A stretch of DNA of 64,000 nt, from positions 1 to 64,000 of the forward strand of contig CP079860.1 in assembly GCA_019339365.1 (NCBI GenBank), given 5' to 3'. Shown here piece by piece: positions 20,019 through 28,865 of the stretch. The notes under the pieces were generated by a model. It had not been told where the DNA came from. It made no database searches and saw only the letters and a program-made list of their open reading frames with translations. Numbering within the stretch: position 1 is the first letter of the stretch; the number at the start of each line of letters is the position of its first letter. The position numbers and the translations under genes are program-made. Source of the stretch: Vibrio neptunius. Its GTDB lineage: Bacteria; Pseudomonadota; Gammaproteobacteria; Enterobacterales; Vibrionaceae.

Positions 20019-20731
20019 TTAAATGAAAAACAAACACCAGTCGCCCACTTTTTTTCACTGGGTTCACTCGCCCAACTTCAAACTCAAGTTGACAGGTCAG
20101 CACCATTGTTTTTTCACGTTACCCACTGATAGCCGTTGTGGCTCGCTTTCGTAGACATCTCAAAAGGTTAACGTTCCAATGCGAGGGCGTTAATTCATAA
20201 TAATGTAATATGCTGATGTTAATTTTCTACTCAAAAATTACCCCTCTGATAGGAATTTAGTCTTTGATTATTAAAAAGCAAAAGCGATTTATTTAAATGA
20301 AACCACTCTAATAACCATATTTAAAATGCAGGTATACAACTATTTAAAACACTTGTTTAATTCATGGACTAATAAAAAATTAAAAAATAATATTTCTATC
20401 ACTTAAAGGTTTTCTTATAAACAAATGCAACTACCGAGACCTTTATTTTCAAAGCCTGCCATTTATTTAACGTTTACTAATTTATATATTACTAAAATCA
20501 ATGAGAACAAACATTGCTCAGAAAATTACATTTAATGTGATCTATAGCGCATTCTAATTAATTACATTGCTATAGATTTATCCAAAAAATAAAAGGAGAT
20601 AATTAAACAAACGACTAAAGGTTGATATTTTCAAACAACACAGCTTGCTAGAAATATAAAACTCTCCCCTTCAGTTACTTATAAAGGCTTTTAATGTCAG
20701 GGTTGAGTACAAATAAAAATAAGGTATTAGA
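20019..20731. other. AT-rich intergenic region upstream of the secreted two-gene locus
   Basis: About 710 bases with no supportable gene on either strand. The stretch from about 20200 to 20730 is strikingly AT-rich compared with the genes on both sides, which is typical of H-NS-silenced or acquired loci in Vibrio. It must hold the promoter for the gene starting at 20732. I looked for a copy of a tRNA 3' end and for transposase remnants and saw none. Confidence 0.5.
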
Positions 20732-21967
20732 ATGAAAAAAATAAAACAGCCACTTCTGTTATCAACACTTTGCTTGAGCTTGATCACGGCCGGTGTTCAC
20801 GCTTCTACATCCTATCAGGCACTGTCTCCAAATTCTGCTGAACAGCAAATCGGCCAGATCAGTTATGACACCATTCTGGGTGAGAATGGTGCCTTTATCG
20901 ATTTAGAGACTGATGAGTTCGTTTTAAATCAAAAAGAGTGGTTCCAGATTCAAACCTATGTTGAAGGTGCTTTGTCATTGCCAATTACAGAGGCGAGCAT
21001 GAAATCAGCATTTGATATCGCTGACGATGTACCGTTTTCAAACTTCAAAGCCCTGGTGGAGCAATACGGCAAAGTCCACGCAGAAGCGTTTTACTGGAAA
21101 CAGGACCTTTACCCAGACATTGTCGATTTAGCTTTGTCTCTATCCAATTATAACGATATTCAGAAGTACATGATTAACCCTCTGAGCGATCAACTGACTG
21201 TCATCCTCAACAAGTCTTTTTCTCCTCTACCCGCAGATGTTCAGGCAGTTGAGCAAGCACGCCAGCTTTCTATTGCGTATTTAAACGCTTTAAAAAACTT
21301 CTCAGTTAATAATCAACAGAAGGTGCAAAAAGCCAGTGAAGACTTGCTGACGTTCGCTACCAAAATTGAAGAGCAGAAGTTGCAATTAGATGTATTAAAA
21401 AGCACTCACAGTGGTTATTTGGAAGATGATGGCAGCGAACTACAACAACGAGTGAATGACCTCAACAATCGTATCGACCAACTCAATAAAGATTACTCTC
21501 ACTATGTGACTGTTGCCGCAACAGCCGTGACTTACGCTTGGTTCCCTGCTGTCGCTATTCCTATCATGGGTGTTTATGGTGACAAAGCAGAGAAGGCAAG
21601 AAAACTCCGTAACCAGCTTCAGGATGAAGCAAAGGTACTTGAGGCCCAGCTGTCTACCACTCAAAAGGTCTATAACTCTTACACTCGTTCAACAGAAAGC
21701 ATCAAGATCATTTCAAGCAAAATCGAAAATGCGATCCCTTATGTGAACAAGCTAAAGCTTCACTGGCAGAAGATGAATAACGACTTCGATTCGTTAATCG
21801 TCGCGCTTGAAGCCGCGGAGTCAAATGCTGAAATTCTGCAATCTAATGCGGTTCTGGCCGCAGCTGGAGCAATGGCAAACACCGCAGTTGCAGAACAAAA
21901 CTGGAACACTATCAGCGAAAAAGCGAAAACATTCGCTAACAACGCGTACATTCAAAAAGCCGAATAG
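20732..21967 (+). CDS. secreted alpha-helical protein, candidate ClyA/XaxA-type pore-forming toxin subunit
   Basis: The 411-residue product has a clear Sec signal peptide (MKKIKQPLLLSTLCLSLITA, cleavage after VHA at about 24). The mature part is almost all helix. Two long amphipathic/coiled-coil helices, about 190-257 and 284-345, flank one hydrophobic segment at about 258-282 (VAATAVTYAWFPAVAIPIMG), and a Ala-rich helix ends the protein. Helix, hydrophobic head, helix is the layout of the ClyA superfamily of alpha pore-forming toxins (HBL, Nhe, XaxA, MakA), where the head inserts into the membrane. The size fits XaxA-like subunits, although XaxA itself lacks a signal peptide. The identification is by architecture, not by a database match. 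It is followed by a second secreted protein gene and the two look like one unit. Alternative: a periplasmic coiled-coil protein. Confidence 0.6.
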   Translation: MKKIKQPLLLSTLCLSLITAGVHASTSYQALSPNSAEQQIGQISYDTILGENGAFIDLETDEFVLNQKEWFQIQTYVEGALSLPITEASMKSAFDIADDVPFSNFKALVEQYGKVHAEAFYWKQDLYPDIVDLALSLSNYNDIQKYMINPLSDQLTVILNKSFSPLPADVQAVEQARQLSIAYLNALKNFSVNNQQKVQKASEDLLTFATKIEEQKLQLDVLKSTHSGYLEDDGSELQQRVNDLNNRIDQLNKDYSHYVTVAATAVTYAWFPAVAIPIMGVYGDKAEKARKLRNQLQDEAKVLEAQLSTTQKVYNSYTRSTESIKIISSKIENAIPYVNKLKLHWQKMNNDFDSLIVALEAAESNAEILQSNAVLAAAGAMANTAVAEQNWNTISEKAKTFANNAYIQKAE

Positions 21968-22013
21968 TCCTATTCCGGTATAAACCCATAACGGGATTCA
22001 GTCCCTAAACCCC

Positions 22014-22074
22014 TTCCCCACCCTCGCTTATGCGCTGGGTGCGGGAAAGCCTACCCAAAATCTTTATTGGGTAG
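22014..22074 (+). promoter_or_regulatory. two intercistronic hairpins between the paired secreted-protein genes
   Basis: The first stem pairs TTCCCCACCC (22014-22023) with GGGTGCGGGAA (22037-22047), with one bulged C. The second pairs CTACCCAA (22051-22058) with TTGGGTAG (22067-22074), 8 bp with an 8-base loop, ending 20 bases before the downstream ATG and close to its ribosome-binding site. Neither has a T-run, so they are more likely to control RNA stability, processing or relative translation than to end transcription. Confidence 0.5.
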
Positions 22075-22094
22075 CACCTCATAAGGAAATAAAA

Positions 22095-24493
22095 ATGAAA
22101 AAATCCTTACACTTGCTGTGACCACAGCAATATCAAATGGGGTTATGGCCTCAGATTGGCTCGACATTAATAACCTACCTGCAAACACACAATACCCAGC
22201 GTGGCTTGATAGCCCGTACTCAAAAACAGACTCAGTCACTCGTTCAACATCTGATCTGTATATCAATCTTAAGCAATGGATAACACAGCAAAACCTGTAT
22301 CAAACTAAACCAACCCAACTCTTTATTTTTGCTGACACAATCGACGTGACCGACAACTTCAACCTGGTGATGAACAACCAGAGCATTGTTATCTTTGCAC
22401 GTAAGATTGTTGGTAATGGCACCCCTACTTTCGTCCTTGGCCAACAAGGCGCGGCGGCTTCCATTACGGTAATCGCAGAGGAAATGGAAACGCCGTTTAA
22501 TGTACTCGCTTTCACCCCAGAGGGAGGCGTTACTGCCGACACAATTGGAACCAGCGAGAATACGGGCACTTCCATCATTCTCTCTGGCGAGCATTACATC
22601 AAACAACAGCTAACCGATGATCTTGCCGCCAACTTTCAGCTAGCAAAATCGCAATTTTCTGACATTGTAAACCGTTCATTCGACATGGCTCTCAGCCTAT
22701 ATGACGAACAGCCGCAGACCAGTCTAGCCTTACTGAACTGGGTTGAACGCAGCATGCGCAATGCAGGCGCGACAGTGTCCGATGACCCATTACTGACGGA
22801 TCTCTACTTGCAAACTGTTGCGTTCAAACAGTTTACCGATTTGAGTAGTCGGTCGGATAACTTCGTACCTTATCTTGACCGCTCGCTGTATCAGGAAAAA
22901 TACAGAGCGTATCTCAATGCCATGATTGCTTTTGAACAAAAGCGAGATATTGTGACAAGCCGAAATACTCAGGTCGAAGATAAAATTGAAAACGCTCAGC
23001 TTGCTCTGGGCAATATCGAAGACGTCCTGCAATCTCAGAATGCTGTTGTCGAGCAGTCAGAGCAGAATATCTCCAAGCTGATTGATAGTGTCTCTGAGGT
23101 GGAAAGTCAGTATAAAACTCAGGAGCTTACAGCACTCAGTGCTCGTAGTAACTACCTGTATGGTGTTGAGGTATGGAAAACTCAACAGCAGCTTAACGCG
23201 GCGTTAGCGATATTCAAAGCAATCGCAGAAATTGGTAGTGCAGTGAGCGGTGTCTTCACGGGAAACTTATCAGGGATTAACGATGTGACGGAGCAGCTGG
23301 CTAAAACTCCCGAAGCCCTTGATAAAGCGAAAAATCTGGTAACTAACGTTAAAAATGTAACAGGGATTATCGACAATATAACCAAAACCGTCGCCGGGAT
23401 TGCTTCCTTGACCAACGAAGTAAAGTCGACAATTAGGATGCAACGTATCTCAGAGAAAATGGATTCTTTCGATTTCGCGGTGCCATCTTTGAGTGAAAGT
23501 AACTTAGCTTGGGATCTTATGATCGCAGAGGTTAGGAGCAATCTACGATACGCGGATTCTCTTGGCATTAGAGGGGCACGCGTATATCTACTTGAGTTAG
23601 AAAAGCAAGTCTTACTAGGAAAAGCAATCAATGCTTCTCAGCTAAACCTAGTACAAGAGCAAGCGAAACTGGTCGATCTCCTGTTAACACGCAAAGTGAC
23701 CATTAACCAGAAAGAGCGCCTGAATCATCTGATTGCAAATGCAAACCAAGATAGTGACGCACTGAAAAAAGTAGAACAGGAATTATCTCGCGTTTCATTG
23801 CACTTTAAACGTCCTATGTATGTAGCGCTTTCAAATTACGTTGCAGCCTACGAATATTGGGCACTGAAAAAAAGCGATATCAAACCCAGCCTGAGCAAGT
23901 CCTATCTAGATTATCAATTTGATTTAGCGGCGATTGAAAACGAGTATGTCAATGCACTAAATCGTTTCCAACCTGCGCCACAGGACTTCAACATCGATAA
24001 CTTTGTCATTGACGATACGAAACAAATTGAAGCTCTAGCTAAGACGGGAGAGTTTAACTTCAACATCCCACTTGAACAATCACAGTTTTGTGCGTTTGAT
24101 CGAGTCAGACTCGACAAGATCCGCGTCTTCTTTGAGGGTGAGAATCTTCCTTATGGGAAGCAGTTCAATCTGACGATTTCAAATGGTGGCAACTATTACG
24201 ATAGATTTGGACAAGAGGAATTCAAGTTTAGTGCTAATCCAATAACAAGAGCATTCTACTACCGTCTCGATGATGCGTTAAGCAACCAGGTCAGTATCAT
24301 CACAGACGGGGCTTTGTCGAATAAATTCGCTTATGCCTACTTTGAGCCAACTCCCTTTACGAGCTGGAACGTAGCTCTCAATAACTTTGATCACAATAAC
24401 GCAGACAGCAATCAGTACCTTCATTCTGTCAAACGTTTAAGAATTGAGTTTTCTGGCAGCGGCATACCAAACGGAAGAGGTTGTTCAAACTGA
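22095..24493 (+). CDS. large secreted helical protein with beta-rich ends, candidate partner of the upstream toxin-like protein
   Basis: I cannot assign a named family. The true start is ATG 22095, after AAGGAA. The A-run there has six A where seven are needed; with the seventh, the frame reads MKKILTLAVTTAISNGVMA, a complete signal peptide, and joins the 791-codon frame, giving about 799 residues. The N-terminal 60-160 is beta-rich (LFIFADTIDVTDNF, SIVIFARKIVGNG, ASITVIAEEM). The centre is helical: coiled coil about 285-350, a hydrophobic segment about 368-395 (IFKAIAEIGSAVSGVFTGNL), then more helices to about 625. The last about 140 residues are beta-rich and aromatic (LDKIRVFFEG, GGNYYDRFG, RAFYYRL), like a binding domain. 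Both the neighbour and the internal helix-hydrophobic-helix pattern suggest a role in the same secreted, possibly membrane-active, system. Confidence 0.6.
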
Positions 24494-24554
24494 GGAGAAT
24501 AGAGGCAATCATTAAAAAATCACTATCTGAAATGATTTTTCGATACGCAGATAC

Positions 24555-24577
24555 AAAAAAACCAGCCAGAGCTGGTT
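24555..24577 (-). terminator. intrinsic terminator of the tRNA-Leu/tRNA-Cys transcript
   Basis: On the minus strand ACCAGC and GCTGGT form a stem with a four-base loop, followed by a run of seven T. It lies 20 bases beyond the 3' end of the last tRNA-Cys gene. Confidence 0.8.
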
Positions 24578-24596
24578 ACTGTATTCTCGTAGAGAA

Positions 24597-24670
24597 TGGA
24601 GGCGCGTCCCGGAGTCGAACCGAGGTCCACGGATTTGCAATCCGCTGCATAGCCACTCTGCCAACGCGCC
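24597..24670 (-). tRNA. tRNA-Cys (GCA)
   Basis: A 74-base cloverleaf with encoded CCA. The acceptor stem GGCGCGT pairs with ACGCGCC, the anticodon loop is TTGCAAA (anticodon GCA), and the T-arm has GGTTCGACTCC. It appears identical to the second copy at 25285-25358. Confidence 0.97.
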
Positions 24671-24682
24671 TCATTTTTTAGA

Positions 24683-24769
24683 TGGTGCCCCGGGCCGGAC
24701 TTGAACCGGCACAGCGCGAACGCCGAGGGATTTTAAATCCCTTGTGTCTACCAATTCCACCACCAGGGC
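24683..24769 (-). tRNA. tRNA-Leu (UAA)
   Basis: An 87-base class II tRNA with encoded CCA. The acceptor arm starts GCCCTGG, the D-arm reads GGTAGACAC, the anticodon loop holds TAA within GGGATTTAAAATCCC, there is a long variable arm, and the T-arm has GGTTCAAGTCC. It lies 12 bases upstream of the tRNA-Cys gene, so the two are probably cotranscribed. Confidence 0.97.
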
Positions 24770-25284
24770 AACGCAATCATGCGATGGTAACACCATCTCT
24801 CATCGGACTTCGCCGTGAGAACGAGGCGTACTTTAACGGATTGAGATTTAAGGTCAATAGAAATTTTGTCTTTTTTATTCAACCGGTTAAAATCCAAACT
24901 CCGCGGTACAATTGGCGATCATTTTGCACAAAAGATGCCCGTCATATTTGTTTTTTAAAACGCACTAAAAATAACATCAAGTGTTCAGAACTTGCTAAAC
25001 CATGCTGATAATGGGACACCACGCGGCAAAGTTACCAAAGCGACTCACATCGAAATGGCAACAGGTCAGTAAACACTACCTATTTTGTGTCCAGTAGATA
25101 ACGAAGTTTTTGCGAGGTAGGCTTCGAGTAAAAGGGGCGAAAAATAAAGTAAAGCAATCGCCAATGATGAACTCGTGATTAAACCTTTATGCAGTATGTA
25201 TTTTTACCTTAAAAAATTAAGGCGTTGATTAAACAAGAGAATGAGATATTGATTAGAAATGTTACAAGAATAGAAGAAAAAGAA
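24770..25284. other. intergenic spacer inside the tRNA cluster
   Basis: About 515 bases between tRNA-Leu and the second tRNA-Cys gene. I see no protein gene, no further tRNA and no mobile-element end. If all three tRNAs come from one minus-strand transcript this would be an unusually long spacer; more likely the downstream pair has its own promoter here. Confidence 0.5.
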
Positions 25285-25358
25285 TGGAGGCGCGTCCCGG
25301 AGTCGAACCGAGGTCCACGGATTTGCAATCCGCTGCATAGCCACTCTGCCAACGCGCC
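25285..25358 (-). tRNA. tRNA-Cys (GCA), second copy
   Basis: A 74-base tRNA with the same sequence as the copy at 24597-24670, including the encoded CCA and the GCA anticodon. The duplicated gene is the most upstream of the three minus-strand tRNAs. Confidence 0.97.
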
Positions 25359-25520
25359 TTTTCTTTTAACGCTTTAGTTACCCACCGCTGCGTTCGATGC
25401 ACACTTTACGGATTGAGCAATGAGAGTCAAATAAAAATACCTAATTGCGGATTGATTGCTGATATTTAAATCAAATGGTTGATTAATTGATCTAACTGCA
25501 ACGTTTGGTGTCACTCAACT

Positions 25521-25877
25521 CTAGTCGAAGCCCAATATTACTCTTTGTGCCTTTGGCAATTTACTGACAATCAGCGCATAAGAACGTTCGCAAAGATCCT
25601 GAATCAAGCCATCTTCAGCGTCACCAGGATAATACACGGTCACCCAATGCTTTTTATTAGTGTGATACCCAGGGGTGATGTCTGCGAATTGGGATGTCAG
25701 AACTTCACCATCTGCGGGCTTTACTTTCACTGTGACGTATTCACGCCCTTCCCTCATCGACAGAATAGCAAACATTTTGTCTCGCACTTTATAGACGCGC
25801 GCTTCAGGGCCAAAAGGATAACTAGACTCTACGCTCATAAAGGTGTCTAGATAATCAGAAAGCTGTTTGTTGTCCAT
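25521..25877 (-). CDS. MmcQ/YjbR family protein
   Basis: A 118-residue protein of the MmcQ/YjbR family, which has a CyaY-like double-wing fold; some members bind DNA. Family signs are the N-terminal helix, SSYPFGPEARVYKVRDKMFAIL, VTVKVKPAD, the TPGYHTNKKHWVTVYYP core and the C-terminal helix DLCERSYALIVSKLP. Its exact job is unknown. It lies downstream of the HopJ-family gene on the same strand, but a terminator-like hairpin separates them. Confidence 0.85.
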   Translation of the reverse strand: MDNKQLSDYLDTFMSVESSYPFGPEARVYKVRDKMFAILSMREGREYVTVKVKPADGEVLTSQFADITPGYHTNKKHWVTVYYPGDAEDGLIQDLCERSYALIVSKLPKAQRVILGFD

Positions 25878-25893
25878 TGTCGTTTACCCACAT

Positions 25894-25914
25894 AAAAAGG
25901 AGCGCTAACGCCCC
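25894..25914 (-). terminator. intrinsic terminator of the hopJ-like gene
   Basis: On the minus strand GGGGCG pairs with CGCTCC (one G-T pair) around a short loop, followed directly by TTTTT. It lies just after the HopJ-family stop codon. Confidence 0.6.
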
Positions 25915-25922
25915 TCAGTTAA

Positions 25923-26267
25923 TCACTTAGCAACAAGTGCTTCTGATTCAAATTCAATACCTTGCCAGCCAAACTTAATAAAGTTGCGGATATTGGCGTG
26001 ATCTTCTCCATCTGGGTTCTGAAGCACGTCTTCACGATAAAAACGACCAAAGCACGCTAATGTGTCCTGTTCAGACAGTAGATTCAACTGAGCGAACGCG
26101 AATATCTTGCACGAACCATTATTCTGGTTAGCTGCATTGTTTGTTTCTCCATTGATGAATGCCGTTGGGATAAACTCATAATTCGCGTCTATTGCAGCCA
26201 TGGTTTGCTCAAACTCTACCTCAGTTGGATTGTGGTTCAACTGCTCTATAAATTCACCTAGTTTCAT
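25923..26267 (-). CDS. HopJ-family protein
   Basis: A 114-residue protein of the HopJ type III effector family as named in databases. Typical features are the start LGEFIEQLNHNPTEVEFEQTM, the middle FINGETNNAANQNNGSCKIFAFAQ and LACFGRFYREDVLQNP, and the end NIRNFIKFGWQGIEFE. The Pseudomonas syringae member gave the name; in marine gamma-proteobacteria the gene is common and no secretion system lies nearby, so a housekeeping role is more likely than an effector role. A GGGAG site precedes the ATG. Confidence 0.85.
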   Translation of the reverse strand: MKLGEFIEQLNHNPTEVEFEQTMAAIDANYEFIPTAFINGETNNAANQNNGSCKIFAFAQLNLLSEQDTLACFGRFYREDVLQNPDGEDHANIRNFIKFGWQGIEFESEALVAK

Positions 26268-26504
26268 TTTTTACTCCCGTTCAAACAGAGTAAGTCTATG
26301 ATATTGCTCTTCAATACAAAAGGTGCTTTTGAGTAAAATCTCTATGATGGCGCTCATTATTAAACTCAAGCAACATCATGCTAGGAATCGTTCATGGTCA
26401 ACACACAACAGTATTTCATTGAGTCAGACAATTCAACGACTATCAAAGTGGTAGGAAACAGTTAATCGACTGGCGCTGCAGCGGTAGCCATCGTCGAGTT
26501 AAGA

Positions 26505-26534
26505 AATAAAAGGCCGACGTCCTGTGAGTCGGCC
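26505..26534 (-). terminator. intrinsic terminator of the chemotaxis receptor gene
   Basis: GGCCGAC and GTCGGCC pair around a nine-base loop; on the minus strand the stem is followed by TTTTATTTC. It lies right after the receptor stop codon. The stretch 26268-26504 holds no gene I can support, only a 23-codon frame at 26395. Confidence 0.8.
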
Positions 26535-26546
26535 AATTGCCTATGA

Positions 26547-28859
26547 TCAATACTTGAATTGTGACACTGCTTCATTGAGCTGCTCAGCTTGAGAAGATAA
26601 ACCTTGCAACACATGGTCCACATCACTGACCTGACTAGACACAGCAGAAGATGCGTCCGCAATTGAGGTAATACTGCCACTGATTTCGTCGGTTACCGCT
26701 TTTTGCTCCTCGGTTGCAGCAGCGATTTGTATGTTCATCTCATTCAGGTCATTAAGCATAGTGACTATCTGCTCAAGCATACCTGCATTTTGCTCACACG
26801 TATCCACCCCTTGCAACACCGTTCCATTGGCATTTTCAATACTGTTTGAAACTTCATTGGTTTCACGCTGTAACGCTTCGATTTTTTCACGAATTTCTTC
26901 CGTTGATGACTGAGTTCGACCAGCAAGAGAACGAACTTCATCTGCCACAACCGCAAACCCACGTCCCTGTTCACCCGCACGCGCCGCCTCAATAGCGGCA
27001 TTGAGCGCCAATAGGTTTGTTTGCTCGGCAATTCCTTGAATCACATCGAGAACCTCCGCAATCGAGTTACTTTCGTTGTGCAAACGCCCAATCGCCTCAA
27101 CAGCGGTTTTCATCTCTTCATTGAGACGAGAAATCTCGTTGCCGAGATCACGGCCTACTCCGACGCCCTCACTGCCTTTATCATTGGCATTCTTCACAAA
27201 CTCAGCAGCTCGGCTGGCAAACTGAGCCACTTCAGAGATAGAGGCACTCATTTGATTAACAGCGGTAGCGACAGACTCAGTTCTTCGGTTCTGGTCTTGG
27301 ACAGCATCACGAGCACTGTTCATATTGCCGGTCATACTGTGCGTATTGTGGTTCAGATTCTCGGTTGCTTCAGCGAATTTTCGTATAATATCCTGCAAAT
27401 GAGAAAACAGAGAATTGAGCGAAACAGACAAATCTGTCATTTCATCTTTGCCCTCGACCGTTAACCTTTCGGTCAGATCATTTTCTCTACTTATTCGTTG
27501 AATTTTCTCACTTGCCACACGGATTGGTTTTGCAATACTGTTGCCAAGAAAGTACGAAACACAGACAGCAGCAATTACGCCGACAATAATACTGGTTAAC
27601 ACAGTAACAATCTTCGTCTGGACCAGTGCGTCAAGGTCAGCGAAAGCTTCCGCTTTATCTATCTCTGTCACAATTGCCCATTGCAAGCCCGCAGCATCTA
27701 AAGGTGAATAGGCTGACAACACTTCTATACCGCGGTAATCCCGAATCACCTCAGAACCACTTTGCCCGCGAAGCGCCGCTTTTACACTTGCCGTATTAAC
27801 GCTCTGTCGACCAATCGCTGAAGATTTGCCTTGTATCTGTTCCATAACACCTTGCGGTACACCTAATGCTTTAAGCTCTTCAAAATAAAGTTCGGGTTCT
27901 TCAAGCAGAAAACGGGATTCACTGCGTAGCAAGTTATCTGGACCAACGAGATAGGTTTCGCCAGAGTTGCCCAATCCCGCATAACGCCAGTTTTCACCAA
28001 AAGTCATAATGCTATTTATCTCATCTACAGGCATCTGAAAGATGAGAACACCAATGGTTTGGTTATCAATCTTTATCGGTGTGGAGATAAATGAAGCAGC
28101 AGCCTCATAGGAAGGGAAATAAGGGGCGAAATCTTCAAGATGGTACTGAGTTGCACTTTTACCTAGCGCATTTTTAAACGCGTTAGCAATACCACTACCT
28201 GCATAAGGACCAGAGTTCAAGTTTGTCGCATAATCCAGTTCTTTGAAAACCGAATAAACGACGTTTCCATTTGTGTCGACGAGAAAAATATCATAATAGC
28301 CAAACTCTTCCAGAAATCCTTTGATGCTTGGATGATATTTGCTGTGCACTTGGTCGTATTCAGTCCCTAGCGAATCAACCATCATCTTGTGTTTCTCGCC
28401 AAGTGGATTGGGGTTAACCCCAATATAACGCGCCTGTAGAGCCTTGGCTCTGGGAGACAGCATATTGAGCTTTTGTAACGCATTCGCTGAGTCACCACCG
28501 TTAACCGTTCGATAATTCATTCCAAAACTGGAGGTGTAATAATTCGAAAGTGTCGACAGATCAGTAGCGCTGACCGAATCGACGGGATAACGCTCAAACG
28601 TATCTTTGAACGCGATCATCGCATCTCTCACACCAATAGAATGAGCGGTGGTCAATAACTGTCCCCTAATAAGCTGAAAGTAATTCTCTATCTCACTTCT
28701 CTTGTTTTCTCGAATGGAAGTCAATTGACTTGTAGCGCGCTGATAGAGCGCTTGCTCCGACAAATCAGATGCCTTCCACCCAACAAAAGTTCCTGTCGAG
28801 ATAATAGCGATACTGCACAATAGGGTTGAAGCCAAAACTATTTTAGTGGCAATCTTCAT
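26547..28859 (-). CDS. methyl-accepting chemotaxis protein with periplasmic Cache-type sensor
   Basis: A transmembrane chemoreceptor signalling to CheA/CheW. The first membrane helix is at about 7-29. The large periplasmic sensor (about 30-395) has a double-Cache-like C-terminal half, with GLGNSGETYLVGPDNLLRS as the tell-tale stretch. The second membrane helix is about 400-422 (SIIVGVIAAVCVSYFLG), followed by HAMP and the cytoplasmic signalling domain whose hairpin tip reads EQTNLLALNAAIEAARAGEQGRGFAVVA (here given as a motif, not a new sequence). The start is ATG 28859, with AGAGG eight bases upstream; the TTG at 28865 is less likely. No C-terminal CheR-binding pentapeptide is seen. Ligand unknown. 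Confidence 0.92.
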   Translation of the reverse strand: MKIATKIVLASTLLCSIAIISTGTFVGWKASDLSEQALYQRATSQLTSIRENKRSEIENYFQLIRGQLLTTAHSIGVRDAMIAFKDTFERYPVDSVSATDLSTLSNYYTSSFGMNYRTVNGGDSANALQKLNMLSPRAKALQARYIGVNPNPLGEKHKMMVDSLGTEYDQVHSKYHPSIKGFLEEFGYYDIFLVDTNGNVVYSVFKELDYATNLNSGPYAGSGIANAFKNALGKSATQYHLEDFAPYFPSYEAAASFISTPIKIDNQTIGVLIFQMPVDEINSIMTFGENWRYAGLGNSGETYLVGPDNLLRSESRFLLEEPELYFEELKALGVPQGVMEQIQGKSSAIGRQSVNTASVKAALRGQSGSEVIRDYRGIEVLSAYSPLDAAGLQWAIVTEIDKAEAFADLDALVQTKIVTVLTSIIVGVIAAVCVSYFLGNSIAKPIRVASEKIQRISRENDLTERLTVEGKDEMTDLSVSLNSLFSHLQDIIRKFAEATENLNHNTHSMTGNMNSARDAVQDQNRRTESVATAVNQMSASISEVAQFASRAAEFVKNANDKGSEGVGVGRDLGNEISRLNEEMKTAVEAIGRLHNESNSIAEVLDVIQGIAEQTNLLALNAAIEAARAGEQGRGFAVVADEVRSLAGRTQSSTEEIREKIEALQRETNEVSNSIENANGTVLQGVDTCEQNAGMLEQIVTMLNDLNEMNIQIAAATEEQKAVTDEISGSITSIADASSAVSSQVSDVDHVLQGLSSQAEQLNEAVSQFKY

Positions 28860-28865
28860 AACCAA

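Noticed and set aside
20019..24680. Genomic island integrated at the tRNA-Cys gene
   Set aside because: The locus ends next to a tRNA 3' end, but I found no integrase and no direct repeat of the tRNA 3' sequence on the left side.
24682..25008. A 108-codon plus-strand open frame over the tRNA-Leu gene
   Set aside because: It begins on the antisense strand of the tRNA and continues in spacer DNA; a common false gene at tRNA loci.
25923..26267. HopJ-family gene as evidence for a type III effector system
   Set aside because: The family name comes from one plant pathogen; no secretion or chaperone gene is near and the gene is common in non-pathogens.
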